Part shown: in pieces, positions 44,253 through 53,993 of the stretch | Layout of the letters: each line of letters begins with the position of its first letter | Position numbering within the stretch: position 1 is the stretch's first letter | Translations under genes and position numbers: made by a program | Notes under the pieces: model-generated | The model's database searches: none | Seen by the model: only the letters and a program-made list of their open reading frames with translations | What the model was told of the DNA's origin: nothing | Assembly (NCBI RefSeq): GCF_900163665.1 | Contig: NZ_FUIA01000019.1 | Coordinates: 1 to 64,000, forward strand | Source of the DNA: Frigoribacterium sp. JB110 | Lineage (GTDB): Bacteria; Actinomycetota; Actinomycetes; Actinomycetales; Microbacteriaceae | Length of the DNA: 64,000 nt | Direction: 5' to 3'

Positions 44253-44321
44253 TGCGCTCCTCCCGACCCGATGCCAGGTCTTCCCGACAGCCTATGCGCA
44301 GGACGCTCACCGTGTGCCCGA

Positions 44322-44327
44322 TACGCT
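44322..44327 (+). promoter_or_regulatory. -10-like hexamer for the HAD gene
   Basis: TACGCT lies 6 nt before the ATG at 44334, suggesting a leaderless transcript. Confidence 0.4.
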
Positions 44328-44333
44328 GGTGGA

Positions 44334-44999
44334 ATGACTTCTCCACGCGCCGTGCTCTGGGACATGGACGGCACACTGATCGACAGCGAGCCCTACTGGA
44401 TCGCCGCGGAAACCGACCTCGTCGAGTCCTACGGGGGCAGCTGGTCGGCGGAACAGGGCTACGAACTGATCGGCAACGCGCTGCCGGTGTCGGCAAAGCT
44501 GCTGCAGGCCGCCGGGGTGAAGATGGAGATCCCGGAGATCGTCGACCACCTCACGGCGGCGGTGATGGACCGCATCGTCACCTCGGGCGTGCCGTTCCGC
44601 CCCGGCGCGCGCGAACTGCTGTTCGACCTGCGCCAGGCGGGCATCCCGACGGCGATGGTCACGATGTCGATGCGCCGCCTGGCGAAGACCGTGATCGAGC
44701 GCATCGACTTCCCGGCGTTCGACCTGCTCATCGGCGGAGACGACGTAGAGCACCCCAAGCCGCACCCCGAGCCGTACCTCACAGCGGCGAGGACACTCGG
44801 CGTCGACATCGCCGATGCGATCGCGCTCGAAGACTCCACGGCCGGTGTCACATCGGCTGTGGCCTCGGGTGCCGTGACGATCGGAGCGACCAACATCATC
44901 GACATCTCCGGTCTCGGCGCCGACGCCGTGTGGAACGGGCTCGACGGGCGCACCGTCGGCGACCTGACGGAGCTGTTCCGCCGGGTGCGCACCTCGTGA
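44334..44999 (+). CDS. HAD-superfamily hydrolase, phosphoglycolate-phosphatase-like
   Basis: A 221-residue protein. The HAD motifs are VLWDMDGTLIDSEPYW (I), VTMSMRR (II), KPHPEPYLTAA (III Lys) and ALEDSTAGV (IV). The cap domain is of the C1 type. Substrate cannot be told. Its stop overlaps the start of trmI by 4 nt, as the order HAD-trmI is conserved. Confidence 0.9.
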   Translation: MTSPRAVLWDMDGTLIDSEPYWIAAETDLVESYGGSWSAEQGYELIGNALPVSAKLLQAAGVKMEIPEIVDHLTAAVMDRIVTSGVPFRPGARELLFDLRQAGIPTAMVTMSMRRLAKTVIERIDFPAFDLLIGGDDVEHPKPHPEPYLTAARTLGVDIADAIALEDSTAGVTSAVASGAVTIGATNIIDISGLGADAVWNGLDGRTVGDLTELFRRVRTS

Positions 45000-46072
45000 T
45001 CGACAAGCCCCGCGGACCGTTCCGCTACGGCGATCGGGTGCAGCTGACCGGCCCGAAGGGCAAGCTGCACACTGTCACGCTGCGCGAGGGCGGCGAACTG
45101 CACACACACGTCGGGGTGCTCACCCACGCACAGCTGATCGGGCTGCCGGACGGTTCGGTCGTCGAGAACACTGCGGGGCATGAGTACCTCGCGCTGCGCC
45201 CCCTGCTGCGGGACTTCGTGATGTCGATGCCTCGCGGTGCGGCCATCGTGTATCCGAAGGATGCGGCGGCGATCGTGCAGCAGGCCGACATCTTCCCCGG
45301 GGCGGTCGTCGTCGAGGCGGGCGTCGGATCGGGCGCGCTGTCGCTGTCGCTGCTGCGCGCGATCGGTGAGGGCGGCTCTCTGACCTCGTTCGAGCGCCGA
45401 CCGGACTTCGCCGAGGTCGCCTCCCTCAATGTCGAGACGTTCTTCGGCGAGCGTCCACCGCAGTGGCGCATCGTCGAGGGCGACCTGGCAGAGGAGCTCC
45501 CGGCGGAGACCGAGCCGGGAAGCGTCGACCGCGTCGTGCTCGACATGCTCGCCCCGTGGGAGGTCATGCCGGCGGTCTCCGATGCGCTCGCACCGGGCGG
45601 CGTGGTGATCTGCTATGTCGCGACCGCCACGCAGCTGTCGCGCACGGCCGAGTTCATCCGGGGCTTGGGCGGGTTCACCGATCCCGATGCGTCGGAGACG
45701 ATGGTGCGCGGATGGCACGTCGAGGGTCTCGCGGTGCGCCCCGATCACCGGATGGTCGCTCATACCGGCTTCCTCCTCACCGCCCGGAAGCTGGCGCCGG
45801 GCACGATCGCGCCAGAGGCGAAGCGCCGGGCGTCGAAGAGCAGCTATGGCGACGAGGATGTGGAGACCTGGACCCCTGGCGCGGTGGGCGACAGGGAGAT
45901 CACGGACAAGAACCTCCGCAAACGTGTCAAGGAGGCACAGAAGGCGGTCGACGGCGCGCGGATCGCTGCCGCGTCGCGCCGGACCGACGACGGTCATGGC
46001 GGGGAGCAGCCGGAGACGATTCATCCGGAACATCCAGCCGACGATGAGGGAGAGGCCCCTACCCGTGCTTAG
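44996..46072 (+). CDS. trmI: tRNA (adenine-N1)-methyltransferase TrmI
   Basis: A 358-residue protein. The TrmI N-terminal domain (YGDRVQLTGPKGKLHTVTLR) precedes a class I methyltransferase with the SAM loop VVEAGVGSGALSLSLL and the DMLAPWE catalytic motif. It methylates A58 of tRNAs and is the counterpart of M. tuberculosis Rv2118c. A charged C-terminal tail of about 60 residues follows the fold. The GTG overlaps the HAD stop. Confidence 0.93.
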   Translation: MIDKPRGPFRYGDRVQLTGPKGKLHTVTLREGGELHTHVGVLTHAQLIGLPDGSVVENTAGHEYLALRPLLRDFVMSMPRGAAIVYPKDAAAIVQQADIFPGAVVVEAGVGSGALSLSLLRAIGEGGSLTSFERRPDFAEVASLNVETFFGERPPQWRIVEGDLAEELPAETEPGSVDRVVLDMLAPWEVMPAVSDALAPGGVVICYVATATQLSRTAEFIRGLGGFTDPDASETMVRGWHVEGLAVRPDHRMVAHTGFLLTARKLAPGTIAPEAKRRASKSSYGDEDVETWTPGAVGDREITDKNLRKRVKEAQKAVDGARIAAASRRTDDGHGGEQPETIHPEHPADDEGEAPTRA

Positions 46073-46075
46073 ACT
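46070..46075 (+). promoter_or_regulatory. -10-like hexamer for the FKBP gene
   Basis: TAGACT lies 7 nt before the GTG at 46083, inside the 3' end of trmI. It suggests a leaderless start. Confidence 0.45.
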
Positions 46076-46082
46076 GAGGCGC

Positions 46083-47054
46083 GTGCGCAAGTTCCCCGCT
46101 GCAGTATCCATTCTCGCCCTTGCCGGACTGAGCCTCGTCGCGTGCTCGACGTCGAGTCCGATCGCCGCGTGCGAGCGACCGGACTCCGGTGCCGCGATCG
46201 CCGATCTCATCGACATCTCGGGCGAGACCGGAGCGGTCCCCGAGATCTCCGTCAACCTTCCCGAGGATGCCTCGACCGGCTATGCGACCGAGAAGACCGT
46301 GTTCGCCGATGTCGAGCCGGGTGACGGCGACGCGCTCAGCGAGATGGACCAGATCGCCACGATCGACATGGCGTTCTACGACGCCAAGGGCAATTTCGTC
46401 ATCTCGACAGCGTTCGACGGCACCAGCCAGCCGCAGACCATGGAGAACTGGCTGCTGCAGTTCCCTGGTCTGGAGGATGCGCTCACCTGCGCCCAGGCCG
46501 GCACCCGGATGGTCGTCGGTCTCGGCGCCGAGGGCGTCTCCGACGAGGCGCGAGAGCAGTACGCGATGCAGGGCTTCCCGCAGGACGGCTCGCTGATCGC
46601 GGTCGTCGACGTGACCGACGTCTACCCGCGCGCCGCCTGGGGCTCGCCGCAGTACAACGCCTCGACCAACATGCCGTCCGTGGTGCGCGGTCCCGACGGC
46701 CGCCCCGGCATCACTGTGCCGGACAAGAGCGCACCGGATGAGCTCGCCGTCGAGACGCTGCTGAAGGGCGACGGTAAGAAGGTCGCCTCAGGCGATGCGG
46801 CGGTGCTGCGATACACGGGTGTGCTGTGGGACACCGGCGAGGTGTTCGACTCGGCCTGGGAGCAGGGCGGGGCGCTCGTGATGAGCGGCGAGATGATCGA
46901 GGGGTTCAGCAGAGCCATCGAGGGGCAGACGGTCGGATCGCAGGTCCTCGCCGTGATTCCGCCAGAGCTCGGCTACGGCGATCAGGGCAACGAGTCCATT
47001 CCCGCGGACTCGACGCTGGTGTTCGTGATCGACATCGTCGGAATCCAGGAGTAG
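46083..47054 (+). CDS. FKBP-type peptidyl-prolyl isomerase lipoprotein
   Basis: A 323-residue lipoprotein. The lipobox is LSLVACS, Cys about 21. The C-terminal FKBP domain (about 220-323) has VLRYTGVLWDTGEVFDSAWE, then FSRAIEGQTVGSQVLAVIPP and ELGYGD. An earlier segment (about 60-200) resembles a degenerate second FKBP fold. It should help protein folding outside the membrane. The GTG at 46083 follows the -10 above. A CCGAGACGC hairpin follows its stop. Confidence 0.88.
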   Translation: MRKFPAAVSILALAGLSLVACSTSSPIAACERPDSGAAIADLIDISGETGAVPEISVNLPEDASTGYATEKTVFADVEPGDGDALSEMDQIATIDMAFYDAKGNFVISTAFDGTSQPQTMENWLLQFPGLEDALTCAQAGTRMVVGLGAEGVSDEAREQYAMQGFPQDGSLIAVVDVTDVYPRAAWGSPQYNASTNMPSVVRGPDGRPGITVPDKSAPDELAVETLLKGDGKKVASGDAAVLRYTGVLWDTGEVFDSAWEQGGALVMSGEMIEGFSRAIEGQTVGSQVLAVIPPELGYGDQGNESIPADSTLVFVIDIVGIQE

Positions 47055-47061
47055 GGCGGAT

Positions 47062-47099
47062 CCGAGACGCTGTCGGGTGAAGACCAGGCGGCGTCTCGG
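47062..47099 (+). terminator. Hairpin after the FKBP gene
   Basis: CCGAGACGC (47062-47070) and GCGTCTCGG (47091-47099), a 9-bp stem with a 20-nt loop. There is no U-run, so the terminator call is moderate. Confidence 0.45.
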
Positions 47100-47142
47100 C
47101 GTCCGTGCCCGCGTGTTCGGCGCGCACGCCTCGCCGCGATCG

Positions 47143-47148
47143 TAGGAT
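47143..47148 (+). promoter_or_regulatory. -10-like hexamer for pafB
   Basis: TAGGAT lies 6 nt before the GTG at 47155. The start seems leaderless. Confidence 0.45.
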
Positions 47149-47154
47149 TGCCGG

Positions 47155-48135
47155 GTGGCACAGAGGATTCCAGTGGAGGAGCGTCAGCTCAACCTGATCG
47201 TTGCGCTGATGGCGACGTCGAACGGCGTGACCAAGGACGAGATCCTGGAGAACGTGTCCGGCTATCGCCAGCGCTCTGGCTCGTCGCGCACCGCGCTGGA
47301 GAAGCTGTTCGAGCGCGACAAAGAGGATCTGCGCCGTCTCGGCATGCCGATCGAGACGATCGGCAACAGCGCGGACCCGAAGGATCTCCGTGAGGCCCGC
47401 TATCGCATTCCGCAGGCGGAGTACGATCTGCCGGACGACCTCGAGTTCACTCCGGCCGAGTTGGCCGTGCTCGGCCTCGCCGGCAGCGTGTGGAGCGAAG
47501 GCTCGCTCTCGGCCGAGGCCAGAGCGGGGCTGCGCAAGATTCGGGCGCTCGGCGGAGACGCCGACGAGCCGATCCTCGGCTTCGCGCCCCGCATGACGGC
47601 GAGGGAAGCGGCGTTCGGTCCGTTGCAGCACGCGATCGACCAGGCCGTCGAGGTCGAGTTCGACTACCTCAAGCCGGGGGAGGAACGGGCGCGCGGACGG
47701 CGGATGCGTCCACTCGCACTCGTCGACTACGAGGCGCGATGGCACGTGTACGGGCACGACACGGTCGCGGACGGCGATCGCACGTTCCTTCTCAGCCGCA
47801 TCGTCGGTGACGTGACACTCACCGACTCCGGCTTCGACCCGGCTCTGCGCGTCGGAGCGGGAGAGCGTGCGCTGCGGGGCCTGACCATGGTCGCGGACAG
47901 ACAGAGCGCCCTGATCGAGGTCAATCCCGGAACCGAGGCCGAGCTGCGGCTGCGGCGCAGAGCGCAACCTGCACGCCAGGGGATGCGGGTGCCGTACGTC
48001 GACCTGCACATCTTCGCCGACGAGCTCGCCTCCTACGGGCCGGAGGCTCGCGTCGTGGAGCCGTCCGAGCTTCGCGATGCCGTCATCGCGCGGCTGCGCG
48101 CCGTGCGCGACCTGCACGAGGAGGCGACACGATGA
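47155..48135 (+). CDS. pafB: WYL-domain regulator PafB
   Basis: A 326-residue protein. A winged helix (LNLIVALMATSNGVTKDEIL) is followed by a WYL domain (about 160-260) with LALVDYEARWHVYGHD and TFLLSRI. With PafC it forms the dimer that activates the LexA-independent DNA damage response in mycobacteria (established). The start is GTG. It overlaps pafC by 4 nt. Gene order pafB-pafC-tatA-tatC-helY is the same as in M. tuberculosis Rv2096c-Rv2092c. Confidence 0.93.
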   Translation: MAQRIPVEERQLNLIVALMATSNGVTKDEILENVSGYRQRSGSSRTALEKLFERDKEDLRRLGMPIETIGNSADPKDLREARYRIPQAEYDLPDDLEFTPAELAVLGLAGSVWSEGSLSAEARAGLRKIRALGGDADEPILGFAPRMTAREAAFGPLQHAIDQAVEVEFDYLKPGEERARGRRMRPLALVDYEARWHVYGHDTVADGDRTFLLSRIVGDVTLTDSGFDPALRVGAGERALRGLTMVADRQSALIEVNPGTEAELRLRRRAQPARQGMRVPYVDLHIFADELASYGPEARVVEPSELRDAVIARLRAVRDLHEEATR

Positions 48136-49088
48136 GCGCTCTGCTGTCGACGGACAGGGTGCAGATCCTGCTCACCCTCGTTCCCTATCTGCTCGAACGC
48201 GGCGAGGTATCCGTCGACGAGGCTGCTGAGGAGTTCGGTGTGAGCGCCGAGCAGATGCGCGGCATGGTCGAGAAGCTGACCGTGATCGGGTTGCCAGGAG
48301 ACGGCGGCTACTGGCAGCAGCCGCACGAGCTGTTCGACATCAACTGGGACCTGCTCGACGGCTCGGGGATCATCGAGATCACCCAAGCGGTCGGGCTGCG
48401 TCGCGCTCCACGGCTGACCTCGCGCGAAGCCGCAGCGCTGCTGGCGGGTCTGCGGCTGGCATCGTCGCTTCCCGGCGTCGCCGACAGCGATGTCGTGCGC
48501 TCATTGATCGCGAAGCTCGCCGCCGGCGCGTCCGCGGCGCCAGCAGACGTCGTCGTCGTGCCCGCTCGAGTCGACGAGGTGCGCGAGCTGGTCGGCCGCG
48601 CACTGCGCGACCGCGTCGCCGTCGAGTTCCGGTATCGCGCGAAGGACGGCCCGGAGATGACGCGCACGGTCGACCCGGTGAAGCTCGTCATCTCGAACGG
48701 CGACTGGTACGTGCAGGGCTGGTGCCACACGCGCCGTGCGATGCGCACGTTCAACCTCGAGCGCGTCAGCGACCCTTGCATCACCGAGATCCCCTCGCAT
48801 CATTCCGGTGAGGAAGCGCCTGCGCTGTTCGCCCGCGGCGCGGACGACGACATCGCGGCCATCCGGTTCCGCCCAGAGTACGCACCGCTCGTCGGCGACT
48901 ACCTCGAGGGCGCAGAACTGCATGATGACGGCGGCACCGTGCGGGCGAGGGTGCGGGTGGGCGATGCGCGCTCGCTGAAACGCCTCGCCGCGCTGCGCGC
49001 AGGGCACGTCGAGATCGTGGAGCCGGATGCCGCGCGGCGCGCCGCCGCGGAATGGTCGCAGGCCGGGCTGGACCAGTACGGGGGCTGA
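48132..49088 (+). CDS. pafC: WYL-domain regulator PafC
   Basis: A 318-residue protein. The winged helix at the start (TDRVQILLTLVPYLLERGEV, then SVDEAAEEFGVSAEQM) and a WYL domain later (RDRVAVEFRYRAKD, then LVISNGDWYVQGWC) match PafC. It partners PafB as an activator of DNA repair genes. The overlap with pafB gives paired translation. It is 102 nt before tatA. Confidence 0.93.
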   Translation: MSALLSTDRVQILLTLVPYLLERGEVSVDEAAEEFGVSAEQMRGMVEKLTVIGLPGDGGYWQQPHELFDINWDLLDGSGIIEITQAVGLRRAPRLTSREAAALLAGLRLASSLPGVADSDVVRSLIAKLAAGASAAPADVVVVPARVDEVRELVGRALRDRVAVEFRYRAKDGPEMTRTVDPVKLVISNGDWYVQGWCHTRRAMRTFNLERVSDPCITEIPSHHSGEEAPALFARGADDDIAAIRFRPEYAPLVGDYLEGAELHDDGGTVRARVRVGDARSLKRLAALRAGHVEIVEPDAARRAAAEWSQAGLDQYGG

Positions 49089-49190
49089 ATCGCCGCGGGC
49101 CTCACTGTGATTGCCAGGCGAACACGCTTAGACTGAGATCGCATCGGGCGTCATCCGGTCGGCGCCCGACAACGACCGTTCGGAGGCATC

Positions 49191-49463
49191 ATGCCCAATA
49201 TGGGAATCTGGCAGATTCTGCTGATCCTGCTCGTCATCCTGCTCATCTTCGGTGCGGCACGGTTGCCTGCCCTTGCGAAGAGCATGGGCCAGTCCGCCCG
49301 CGCATTCAAGGGCGAGATGAAGCAGATGAAGGACGAGAACGCGGCCGAAGACGACTCCGCCGCGCCCGCGACCACGGTGCAGCCGACCGTGCCGGAGAAG
49401 GACGGCGGCTACACGCTTAACGGCGAACCGGTCGCGAAACCGAACGACTCCTCGCAGCAGTAG
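49191..49463 (+). CDS. tatA: Twin-arginine translocase subunit TatA
   Basis: A 90-residue protein. One N-terminal membrane helix (IWQILLILLVILLIFGAARL) is followed by an amphipathic helix (PALAKSMGQSARAFKGEMKQ) and a charged tail, the TatA layout. It forms the export pore of the twin-arginine system. A TAGACT at 49129-49134 may be its promoter -10. It lies 6 nt before tatC. Confidence 0.94.
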   Translation: MPNMGIWQILLILLVILLIFGAARLPALAKSMGQSARAFKGEMKQMKDENAAEDDSAAPATTVQPTVPEKDGGYTLNGEPVAKPNDSSQQ

Positions 49464-49469
49464 CCGGCG

Positions 49470-50285
49470 GTGGTCAGCACCGACAGTGGCGTGACGACGG
49501 AGGACGGTCGGCCGAAGCGCGAACGCCGGATGAGCCTCGGCGGGCATCTCAAGGAACTGCGTAGACGGCTGATGATCGCCGTCATCGCGCTGCTGGTCGG
49601 GATGATCGTGTCGTTCATCCTGACCGACTATGTGATCGAGTTCCTGATCCGGCCGATCGAGATCGTGCGCGACGAGCTCGGCGACGACTTCACGCGCCTG
49701 ACGTACCAGAACATCACGGGCGCCTTCGACATGCGCCTGCGCATCTCGTTCGCCCTGGGCATCGTGCTGTCGGCACCTGTGTGGCTCTGGCAGGTGTGGG
49801 CGTTCGTGATGCCGGGCCTCAGGCGTCGCGAGATCGGCTACACGATCGGGTTCATGGCCGCCGCGATCCCGCTGTTCTTCGGCGGATGCGTCGTCGCGCT
49901 GATGCTGATGCCGAACATCATCCGGATCATGTCGGAGTTCGTGCCAGCAGAAGCATTCGCGTCACAGATCTATGAGGCTCGCAGCTACTACGACTTCGTG
50001 CTGAAGCTGGTCGTGATCGTCGGAATCGCGTTCGTGCTGCCGGTGTTCCTCGTCGCACTGAACCTCGCCGGGGTGGTGCGCGGCAAGACGATCGTGCGTG
50101 GGTGGCGCATCGCGGTCATCGTGTGCCTCGTCTTCGGCATGCTCGCCTCGCCCCCGGCCGACATGATCACGATGCTGATCCTCTCGGCGATCCTGTTCGC
50201 CCTGTATATGGGTGCCGGTCTGGTGTCGCTGCTGTTCGACCGGCGCAAGCGCAAGAAGAATCCGGAGCTCTTCGTCGATTTCTGA
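49470..50285 (+). CDS. tatC: Twin-arginine translocase subunit TatC
   Basis: A 271-residue protein with six membrane helices. The conserved TatC start RRMSLGGHLKELRRRLMIAV and the later helix 4-5 loop (SYYDFVLKLVVIVGIAFVLP) identify it. It recognises twin-arginine signals with TatA. A GTG start is used. No tatB gene is present, as in other actinobacterial orders of this type a TatB may be elsewhere. Confidence 0.95.
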   Translation: MVSTDSGVTTEDGRPKRERRMSLGGHLKELRRRLMIAVIALLVGMIVSFILTDYVIEFLIRPIEIVRDELGDDFTRLTYQNITGAFDMRLRISFALGIVLSAPVWLWQVWAFVMPGLRRREIGYTIGFMAAAIPLFFGGCVVALMLMPNIIRIMSEFVPAEAFASQIYEARSYYDFVLKLVVIVGIAFVLPVFLVALNLAGVVRGKTIVRGWRIAVIVCLVFGMLASPPADMITMLILSAILFALYMGAGLVSLLFDRRKRKKNPELFVDF

Positions 50286-50309
50286 GCGGGCAGCCGGCCC
50301 CGCGGGGCA

Positions 50310-50315
50310 TAGGCT
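50310..50315 (+). promoter_or_regulatory. -10-like hexamer for helY
   Basis: TAGGCT lies 7 nt before the ATG at 50323 with no Shine-Dalgarno sequence. It suggests a leaderless transcript. Confidence 0.45.
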
Positions 50316-50322
50316 GGCCGGG

Positions 50323-52713
50323 ATGAGTCATCCCCTTACCGCCGAGTTCGCGGGCGCGCAGCGATTCCGGCTCGATCCGTTCCAGACCGCGGCGTGCGAG
50401 GCGCTCGAAGACGGACGCAGCGTGCTCGTGGCCGCGCCGACGGGCGCGGGCAAGACGATCGTCGGTGAGTTCGCGGTGCACCTCGCCGCGGAGACGCCGG
50501 GCGAGAAGGCGTTCTACACCACGCCGATCAAGGCACTGTCGAACCAGAAGTTCCGCGAGCTGCAGGAGCGGTACGGCGAGGACGAGGTGGGTCTCCTCAC
50601 CGGAGACGTCAACATCAACGGCGGCGCGCGCATCGTGGTGATGACCACCGAGGTGCTGCGGAACATGATCTATGCGGGGTCGTCAGCGCTCGACGGCCTG
50701 CGCTACGTGGTGATGGACGAGGTGCATTACCTCGCTGATCGGTTCCGCGGCGCGGTGTGGGAAGAGGTCATCATCCACCTCCCGGAGAGCGTGCGCCTGG
50801 TGTCGCTGTCTGCCACCGTGTCGAATGCGGAGGAGTTCGGCGACTGGCTCGACACGGTGCGCGGCGACACGGAGGTCATCGTCTCCGAGACCCGGCCGGT
50901 TCCGCTGGAGCAGCACGTGCTGGTCAAGAACGAGCTGCTGCCGCTGTTCGATGAGCACTCGGCGGGAGACAAGGTGAACCGCGAACTGCTCAGTCTGCGC
51001 GGCTCTGGTGGCGCCGCGTACGACCGCACCTTCGACGGTCGGCGCCGCGGCGGGCCGCGCGGCAGGCATCGGGGCGGGCCGCGCGTCGGCGGACAGGCGC
51101 GCCGGATGCCTCGGATGGACCGGCCGCAGGTGGTCGATCTGCTCGATCGGGCGAACCTGCTGCCTGCGATCTTCTTCATCTTCAGCAGGGTCGGGTGCGA
51201 TGCCGCCGTGCAGCAGGTCAGGCGCTCAGGGCTGCGGCTGACGACCAAGGACGAGCGGACGGAGATCCGGCGCGTCGCCAGGGAGCGCACGGCGGCGATC
51301 GCCGATGAGGATCTCGGTGTGCTCGAGGTCGACACCTGGATCGAGAACCTCGAACGCGGCGTCGCCGCGCACCACGCCGGACTGCTGCCTGCCTTCAAGG
51401 AGGTCGTCGAGGAGCTGTTCCAGCGCAAGCTGGTGAAGGCCGTGTTCGCCACTGAGACTCTCGCGCTCGGCATCAACATGCCCGCACGCTCTGTCGTGCT
51501 CGAGAAGCTCGAGAAGTTCAACGGCGAGAGCCGAGTTCCGATCACACCGGGGGAGTACACCCAGCTCACCGGCCGCGCCGGGCGCCGTGGCATCGACGTC
51601 GAGGGCCACGCCGTGGTGCAGTGGGTCGATGCGCTCGACCCGGAATCGGTTGCGTCGCTCGCTTCCCGCCGCACCTATCCGCTGAACTCGTCGTTCCGGC
51701 CGACATACAACATGGCGGTGAACCTGATCGACCAGTACGGTCGGCCGCGCGCCAGGCAGATCCTCGAGACGTCCTTCGCGCAGTTCCAGGCTGACCGTTC
51801 AGTGGTGGGCCTGGCCCAGCAGGTGCGGGACGCGGAGGAATCGCTGTCGGGTTACCAGGAGGCGATGACGTGCGACCACGGCGACTTCGTGGAGTTCGCC
51901 GGGATGCGTCGCGAGCTGAAGGATCTGGAGAAGGCGCAGCGCCGCGACGCTTCCGCCTCCCGTGCCAAGCGCGATGAGCGCTCGGCGAAGATCCAGCAGC
52001 TGAAGCGCCGGATGTCGCGCCACGGCTGTCAGCGCTGTCCCGAGCGCGAACAGCACGCCCGTTGGGGCGAGCGCTACTTCTCGCTGAAACGGAGCACAGA
52101 CAAACTGCGCAGGCAGATCGCCTCCCGCACCGGAACCGTGGCCCGGCGCTTCGACCGGATCATCGACGTGCTCACGGCGCTCGAGTACGTCGAGCACGCG
52201 GATGATGATGTGACGCTCACCCATGCGGGGCGCCGGATGAAGCGGATCTACGGGGACCGCGACCTGCTCGTCGCCGAGTCGCTGCGGGCGGGAATCTGGC
52301 AGGGACTGGATGCCGCATCGCTCGCGGCTCTCGCCTGCACCCTGGTGTACGAACCGCGTCGGGACGACGCCGGTGACGCACCGCTGCCGCGCGGGCCCTT
52401 CCGCGAAGCGTTCGGGCGCACCGAGCAGCTGTGGGCGCAGATCGATGATCTCGAACAGGAGCACCATCTGCCCGGCACCCAACCGCTGGCGACCGGGCTG
52501 AGCCTGGCGATGCACATGTGGGCGCGCGGCCAACTGCTCGACGTCGTGCTCGGCGAGGCCGACATGGCCGCAGGCGACTTCGTACGATGGGCGAAGCAGA
52601 CCATCGACCTGCTCGACCAGCTGGGGATCGCGGCCGACGGCCAGCTCGCCCGAACCGCCAGGCAGGCGCTGGATGCCGTCAGGCGCGGCATCGTCGCATA
52701 CTCCGGTGTGTGA
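50323..52713 (+). CDS. helY: Ski2/Mtr4-like DEAD/DEAH-box helicase HelY
   Basis: A 796-residue protein. Motifs seen: Walker A APTGAGKT, Ia TPIKALSNQK, II DEVHYLADR (DEVH), III LSATVS, and VI QLTGRAGRRGID. A basic glycine/arginine loop (about 240-265: RRRGGPRGRHRGGPRVGGQA) interrupts the core. Downstream are the DSHCT-like helical repeats, with a CQRCPEREQH-type Cys pair. HelY is an RNA helicase of unclear exact role. It follows tatC as in M. tuberculosis. Confidence 0.93.
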   Translation: MSHPLTAEFAGAQRFRLDPFQTAACEALEDGRSVLVAAPTGAGKTIVGEFAVHLAAETPGEKAFYTTPIKALSNQKFRELQERYGEDEVGLLTGDVNINGGARIVVMTTEVLRNMIYAGSSALDGLRYVVMDEVHYLADRFRGAVWEEVIIHLPESVRLVSLSATVSNAEEFGDWLDTVRGDTEVIVSETRPVPLEQHVLVKNELLPLFDEHSAGDKVNRELLSLRGSGGAAYDRTFDGRRRGGPRGRHRGGPRVGGQARRMPRMDRPQVVDLLDRANLLPAIFFIFSRVGCDAAVQQVRRSGLRLTTKDERTEIRRVARERTAAIADEDLGVLEVDTWIENLERGVAAHHAGLLPAFKEVVEELFQRKLVKAVFATETLALGINMPARSVVLEKLEKFNGESRVPITPGEYTQLTGRAGRRGIDVEGHAVVQWVDALDPESVASLASRRTYPLNSSFRPTYNMAVNLIDQYGRPRARQILETSFAQFQADRSVVGLAQQVRDAEESLSGYQEAMTCDHGDFVEFAGMRRELKDLEKAQRRDASASRAKRDERSAKIQQLKRRMSRHGCQRCPEREQHARWGERYFSLKRSTDKLRRQIASRTGTVARRFDRIIDVLTALEYVEHADDDVTLTHAGRRMKRIYGDRDLLVAESLRAGIWQGLDAASLAALACTLVYEPRRDDAGDAPLPRGPFREAFGRTEQLWAQIDDLEQEHHLPGTQPLATGLSLAMHMWARGQLLDVVLGEADMAAGDFVRWAKQTIDLLDQLGIAADGQLARTARQALDAVRRGIVAYSGV

Positions 52714-52888
52714 GCGGCACACGACTTTCACCGTCGAGTCATCGGTCAATGTAACTTTCCCGTTTCGGACGGGTTGAACGTGTCGGTCCGCGCAGTGAAC
52801 GCGGGGTAACGTGTGCACATTGCCCCGAAGGACGCCGACCGATCGGAGTTCGTGCGCGATGGGGCCCGTTCTCTCAGGAGGAGACAGC

Positions 52889-53980
52889 GTGACCAAAACG
52901 ATCAAGCGTTCACTGCTCGGCGGCGTCGCGGCGGCGAGCGCCGCGATCCTTCTCGCGGGCTGCGGGGCGGCACCGGAGGAGACAGAAGAGTCCGGTGACG
53001 GAGCGGCCAGCGACTTCCTGCCGTGCATCGTGTCGGACTTCGGCGGCTTCGATGACAAGTCGTTCAACCAGCTCTCCAAAGAAGGCGTGGAGAAGGCGGC
53101 GGATGAGCTCGGCGTGACGGCGAAGGAGGTCGAGTCGAACGCGGAGACGGACTACGCACCGAATCTCGAGAATCTCGTGGCGCAGGGATGCAACACGATC
53201 GCCTCGGTGGGGTTCAACCTGTCGGCGGCAACGGTCGACGTCGCGAACGCTAACCCTGACATCGACTACATCCTGATCGATGATGCCGCGGACAACGACT
53301 TCGACGGGGAGAAGGACGCCGAGGCGATCAAGCCGCTCCTCTACGACACAGCCCAGGCGGCGTTCCTGGCCGGGTACCTCGCCGCCGGATACTCGGAGGC
53401 AGACAAGGTCGGCACCTTCGGGGGCGAGGAGTTCCCGACCGTGACCATCTTCATGGACGGCTTCACACAGGGCGTCGACTACTACAACGAAGAGAACAGC
53501 GCCGACGTCGAGGTCGTCGGCTGGGACGGTGAGACCGGATCGTTCACCGGCGGCTTCGACGCGAACCCCGCGGCGAAGACGGTCGCGCAGAACATCATCG
53601 ACCAGGGCGTCGACGTGCTGCTGCCGGTCGGCGGGCCCATCTACCAGTCCGCGCTGCAGGCGATCAAGGAGTCGGGCGAGGACATCGCGCTCATCGGTAC
53701 GGACTCCGATCTGTTCGAGAAGGACCCCGACACGCAGGACTACGTGCTCACCTCGATCCTGAAGAGCATGGATCTGTCTGCCTACGAGGCAGTCATGGCG
53801 AGTGCGAACGGGGAGTTCGACACCGAGGCGTACATCGGCACGCTCGAGAACGAGGGCGTCGGGCTGGCCGACCTGCACAACTTCTCGGACAAGGTCGACG
53901 CCGAGCTCGTCGCCGAGGTCGACGAACTCGAACAGGCGATCATCTCGGGCGATCTGACGGTCGAGTCGTATCTCGAGTGA
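52889..53980 (+). CDS. BMP-family nucleoside-binding lipoprotein
   Basis: A 363-residue lipoprotein. The lipobox is ILLAGCG with Cys about 26. The PnrA/BMP fold has SDFGGFDDKSFNQLSKEGVE near residue 45 and a VGTFGGEEFPTVTIFMDGF stretch in the C-lobe. It binds nucleosides (or related ligands) for the ABC importer encoded next. The GTG at 52889 has AGGAGG 8 nt upstream. A strong hairpin follows its stop. Confidence 0.9.
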   Translation: MTKTIKRSLLGGVAAASAAILLAGCGAAPEETEESGDGAASDFLPCIVSDFGGFDDKSFNQLSKEGVEKAADELGVTAKEVESNAETDYAPNLENLVAQGCNTIASVGFNLSAATVDVANANPDIDYILIDDAADNDFDGEKDAEAIKPLLYDTAQAAFLAGYLAAGYSEADKVGTFGGEEFPTVTIFMDGFTQGVDYYNEENSADVEVVGWDGETGSFTGGFDANPAAKTVAQNIIDQGVDVLLPVGGPIYQSALQAIKESGEDIALIGTDSDLFEKDPDTQDYVLTSILKSMDLSAYEAVMASANGEFDTEAYIGTLENEGVGLADLHNFSDKVDAELVAEVDELEQAIISGDLTVESYLE

Positions 53981-53993
53981 TCACGCGGGAGAC